NCBI GenBank assembly: GCA_029531795.1
Contig: JAPEIS010000005.1
Location: 1,114,001 to 1,178,000 of the forward strand
Source of the DNA: Sclerotinia nivalis
Taxonomy: Eukaryota > Ascomycota > Leotiomycetes > Helotiales > Sclerotiniaceae
DNA length: 64,000 nt
Direction: 5' to 3'
Within the stretch, counting starts at the first letter, position 1. Each line of letters opens with the position of its first letter. Shown here piece by piece: positions 60,951 through 64,000 of this stretch. The notes under the pieces were generated by a model. The model was not told the DNA's origin, searched no databases, and saw only the letters and a list, made by a program, of their open reading frames with translations. The position numbers were made by a program, and so were the translations under genes.

Positions 60951-62606
60951 TTTTAGCGAAGTGGTTCGTAGCTTTCTGATTGGATAATTAGTTTTCTGGT
61001 GGGGCAGTGTTAAAAAGTGAATGTGAGGCGTGGGATGATTGTGAGAGGGGTGGTAGTAATTAATGGTGGTGGTGAGCAAGTGAGAACGACCGTATGTAGT
61101 ATGTACCGTACTAATACTAAAACAAAATTAAAAACAAGTTGAATTAGTTCAAGGATTTTCTTCGGGTCTTGGGGCAAAAAGTATTGGTTAATTAAGTAGA
61201 AGGAAAGAGAAGGAATCTATCGGAAGAAGGGGGAAAAGAAACAAGTAATGCAGGTGGGGTTGGTAAGGGTAAGCTTCCAGCAGAGGTAGGGATAGGAGTA
61301 GGTAGGTACAGTAGATAAATTGATCGAGGGACTTGTGTTTTGATATACATATATACAGTACTAGCTAGATATAGTAGAAGGAAGTACTCCGTAAGTATAT
61401 AAATACGGAGTAGAGACTGTTGTAAAAGTATCAGCCGAGTAGATGTTCTTCTAAGGAAGAATATTCTCTCTGGTTTCTTTCTAGATCTATCTCTGTTTTT
61501 TCCTTCTTTCTACATATCTAACTAGTACTTCTGAGGGGGAATCATCGAGGTCAATTTCAGTCCCATTTTAAAGTAGGTATCTCCAGGTACTCTGTACATG
61601 TAAACATAACTTTGACTATAAGGGTAACCTCTCATAGCCTCTTTTTCAGATGCACTATATCATCATCTAATCCATATTCACTGGTGTTTCACAGCTGCTG
61701 AATAGGCGGTGATCTGAACCTACTCAGTCTAGAAGGATCGTTTTCCAATGTACCTCTACGGGAAATCCAATCAGGAGATGCCGCGCATTTGATTGAGTTG
61801 ACATGACGCCTTCATGTATTCTTTACTCGGGTGGAAGGGGAGCAAAAATAGTGTAGCACATCCAGACTCAAGAGGCGGCAAAGCGGGCTACTTTTGAAAG
61901 CTCGATGACCCCGATGCTCCAATCATCCAAAAGCGCGCAAAGGAATACGAAAAATATGGTTGACTTGCAGATCTTTGACCTGCAGGTTTGGTCGGGGTTT
62001 CTCAACAACGTACCTATATTTGGTTTGGTGAAGGATTCTTTCACCGAAGAGACACGGTAAAAGATACCAATTAATCGAGGAGGGAAGAGAAGATGGGCGA
62101 ATACTGCCACTGATTGTACAACGTTGTAGATGATCTCTCTGAAGTAAAAAGTAACCTCTGTAGATATATTTTCAGGCATTCTCTTTTTTCTTCGTAGTGA
62201 TTTTCTCCAAATTGATGGAAGCAGGGCTCTTCACCGCTTAATTGCTTCTGGGATTTTGCCACAACCATTCTGGAACTCAGAACCCTCAGTACAATCGAGA
62301 GATCTTGATGGTCACAATAAACATGTCGAAAATACCAGGAGACTACTGAAGTGCTGTTACCTAGACCGATTCTTACTCCATCCGAAGCCACTTCTTGATT
62401 TCCTCCTGGAAAATCCCAAGATTATCAAGTCAATGTTTGTGTCACGTGATCATACATTTACATCGAGGCTAGTGCCCAACTTAGTGTGCGATCGGCCTTT
62501 CTTGAACACATGGGACACCTGCATCTCCATACAATCAGTACCCAGATAATCTCCCCCGCGTCTACAATTTCATATCATCTATCTCTTCTACCACCTAACC
62601 GTCGCC
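60951..62606. other. Divergent promoter region of cyclophilin and epsin genes
   Basis: No supported gene. Frames at 61868-62549 on both strands have no domain or exon structure. Leader sequences near 62570-62600 are C/T-rich as in many fungal 5' UTRs. Confidence 0.5.
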
Positions 62607-64000
62607 ATGGATCTCGCCAGTTTGAAGGAGGCTGCGTCCAATTTGACGCTGTACGATTTGAAGGCCGGTGTGAGAAAGGTACAAAATGGTAAGGATTCAG
62701 TGTAGACAGCTGGCCGATCTCGTTGTTTACTGATAATTTACAGCTGTGATGAATTATACCGAGATGGAGGCCAAAGTAAGAGAGGCTACGAATAATGAGC
62801 CATGGGGTGCTAGTTCCTCATGTTAGTCGCAAGATCTGGTTATATTTAATGTTTAGGCTGTCAATCCTAATGCGTTATTACAGTGATGCAGGAAATCGCC
62901 AATGGCACATATAACTAGTAGGTCATTCTGGTCAATTTCCCATCAGCATACTAATTTCGTCCAAGTCAACTACTTAATGAGATTATGCCAATGATTTATA
63001 AGAGATTCACAGAGAAAGCTGCCGAGGAATGGAGACAAATATACAAAGGATTACAACTACTCGAATTCTTAATCAAGAATGGCTCCGAGCGTGTCATTGA
63101 TGATGCGCGATCCCATTTAACGCTCCTCAAGATGTTACGCCAATTTCATTTCATCGACCAGAATGGCAAAGATCAAGGTGTTAATGTTAGAAACAGGGCC
63201 AAGGAACTGGCTGAATTACTTAGTGATGTGGACCGGATTCGGGCGGAGCGCAAGAAAGCACGAGCTACACGAAATAAATATACTGGAGTTGAAGGTGGAG
63301 CAGGAATAGGTGGTGGAATGTCGAGTTCCAGTAGATACGGAGGATTTGGGAGTGAGGAACAAGGTGGTTATGGTGGATATAGTGGAGGTGTGTATGGAGA
63401 TGGTGGTGGATTCGGGGGCCAGTCTAGCGACTTCCAAGATTCTGGTAATCAAGGGGATTTCGGTGGCAGCAGCAGCCGCAGAGATAAGTTTGAGGAATAT
63501 GATGAATATGACGAGGGTGCAGCTCCTTCATCGTCGCGAAGACAGGCCGAGAGCTCCTCAGCATCATCCAATCGCAAAAGGGCTGGAACCGAGCGATCGA
63601 CGAAAAAAGCCGAACCTCCAAAGAAGAAGGAGCCGGAAGTCGATTTGTTCTCTTTCGATGACCCAATACCCGTATCCGCCCCGGCAGTCGCGCCTGCAGC
63701 ATCAAGTAGTCTGGCCGATGATGATGACTTCGATGATTTTCAGTCTGCGACTCCAGCACAACCAGCTGCCCCGGCAGCATTCTCCCCAATTTCACAGCCT
63801 ACCGCTACTACGACTGTTAATACACAATACGCCGCACCTCAGCCAGTGTCGGCACCAAAAGCAGCAAACTTGAGTGATCTGGTTGGTTTCTCGTCAATTT
63901 CACCAGCAACAAGCACCAACAACACACCGGCCAACTATTCTGCATTTTCTCCACCTGCCATGGCTCAACAGCCACGTCCGATTCAAACAGGTTACCAAAG
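62607..64000 (+). CDS. ENT3: ENTH-domain epsin, Ent3-like (3' end beyond the window)
   Basis: Exons 62607-62688, 62744-62821, 62884-62917 and 62966 to the window end are open in phase; at least 409 residues are visible and no stop is reached. The ENTH domain spans about residues 15-160, with YTEMEAKVREATNNEPWG, LMQEIANGTYNY, IMPMIYKRFTEKAAEEWRQI and GLQLLEFLIKNGSERVIDDA. The remainder is disordered: a Gly/Tyr-rich part, then acidic DLFSFDD and DDDDFDDFQSA motifs of the kind that bind the gamma-ear domains of clathrin adaptors. Yeast Ent3 works in trans-Golgi/endosome clathrin traffic with Gga proteins. The choice of Ent3 over Ent1/2 rests on those acidic Phe motifs and the apparent lack of UIM motifs in the visible part. 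Confidence 0.9.

Noticed and set aside
1..64000. CRISPR arrays, rRNA genes, bacterial operons
   Set aside because: No regularly spaced repeats, no rRNA-like sequence, and all convincing genes have eukaryotic introns.

Overview
The window looks like nuclear DNA of a filamentous ascomycete. Genes have short introns (mostly 50-100 bp, GTAAGT/GTATGT-type donors) and products typical of Pezizomycotina: a DUF202 membrane protein, a ZRC1-type zinc transporter, a Ypt35-type PX protein, a GPI-anchored Cys-rich protein, a hydrolase-NACHT-WD40 NLR and an Ent3-type epsin. The AT-rich intergenic DNA and the gene set would suit the Sclerotiniaceae (Botrytis/Sclerotinia), but that placement is an inference. 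Exon borders were worked out by hand from splice signals and reading phase.

Layout. 1.7-2.8 kb: DUF202 protein (+). 4.2-6.0 kb: vacuolar zinc transporter (+). 6.7-8.9 kb: two nested, oppositely oriented copies of a 1.1-kb retroposon ending in (ATCA)n, each flanked by a 13-bp target-site duplication. 8.9-13.8 kb: no convincing gene, but a short relative of the retroposon at 10.5 kb. 13.8-15.0 kb: secreted-ectodomain/single-TM protein (-). 18.2-19.5 kb: thioredoxin-fold (DsbA-like) protein (-). 20.2-21.3 kb: Ypt35-like PX protein (-). 23.0-23.7 kb: GPI-anchored Cys-rich protein (+). 24.9-29.5 kb: decayed coding remnants and one uncertain gene. 30.3-33.3 kb: large low-complexity protein of unknown function (-). 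33.3-42.9 kb: gene desert. 42.9-44.1 kb: MDR-family NADP-dependent reductase (+). 45.0 kb: tRNA-Thr(AGT) (-). 46.0 kb: second short retroposon copy. 46.6-52.9 kb: alpha/beta-hydrolase-NACHT-WD40 NLR pseudogene (-), split by a Tc1/mariner element and carrying a separate frameshift. 54.1-55.4 kb: fructosamine-kinase-like protein (+). 56.0-57.3 kb: aldo-keto reductase pseudogene (-) with three lesions. 58.4-59.6 kb: RNA polymerase III subunit Rpc34 (+). 59.9-61.0 kb: cyclophilin with alternative mitochondrial and cytosolic starts (-). 62.6 kb to the end: Ent3-like epsin (+), running off the window.

Conserved housekeeping genes (zinc transport, Pol III, cyclophilin, epsin, PX) alternate with accessory stretches in which an NLR, an aldo-keto reductase and several unrecognised genes are decaying. 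The mobile DNA is of two kinds: a Tc1/mariner element with changes of the type made by repeat-induced point mutation (RIP), and a non-LTR-type, non-autonomous family with a 3' (ATCA)n tail. The latter is the least familiar element here and my best candidate for something not previously described.
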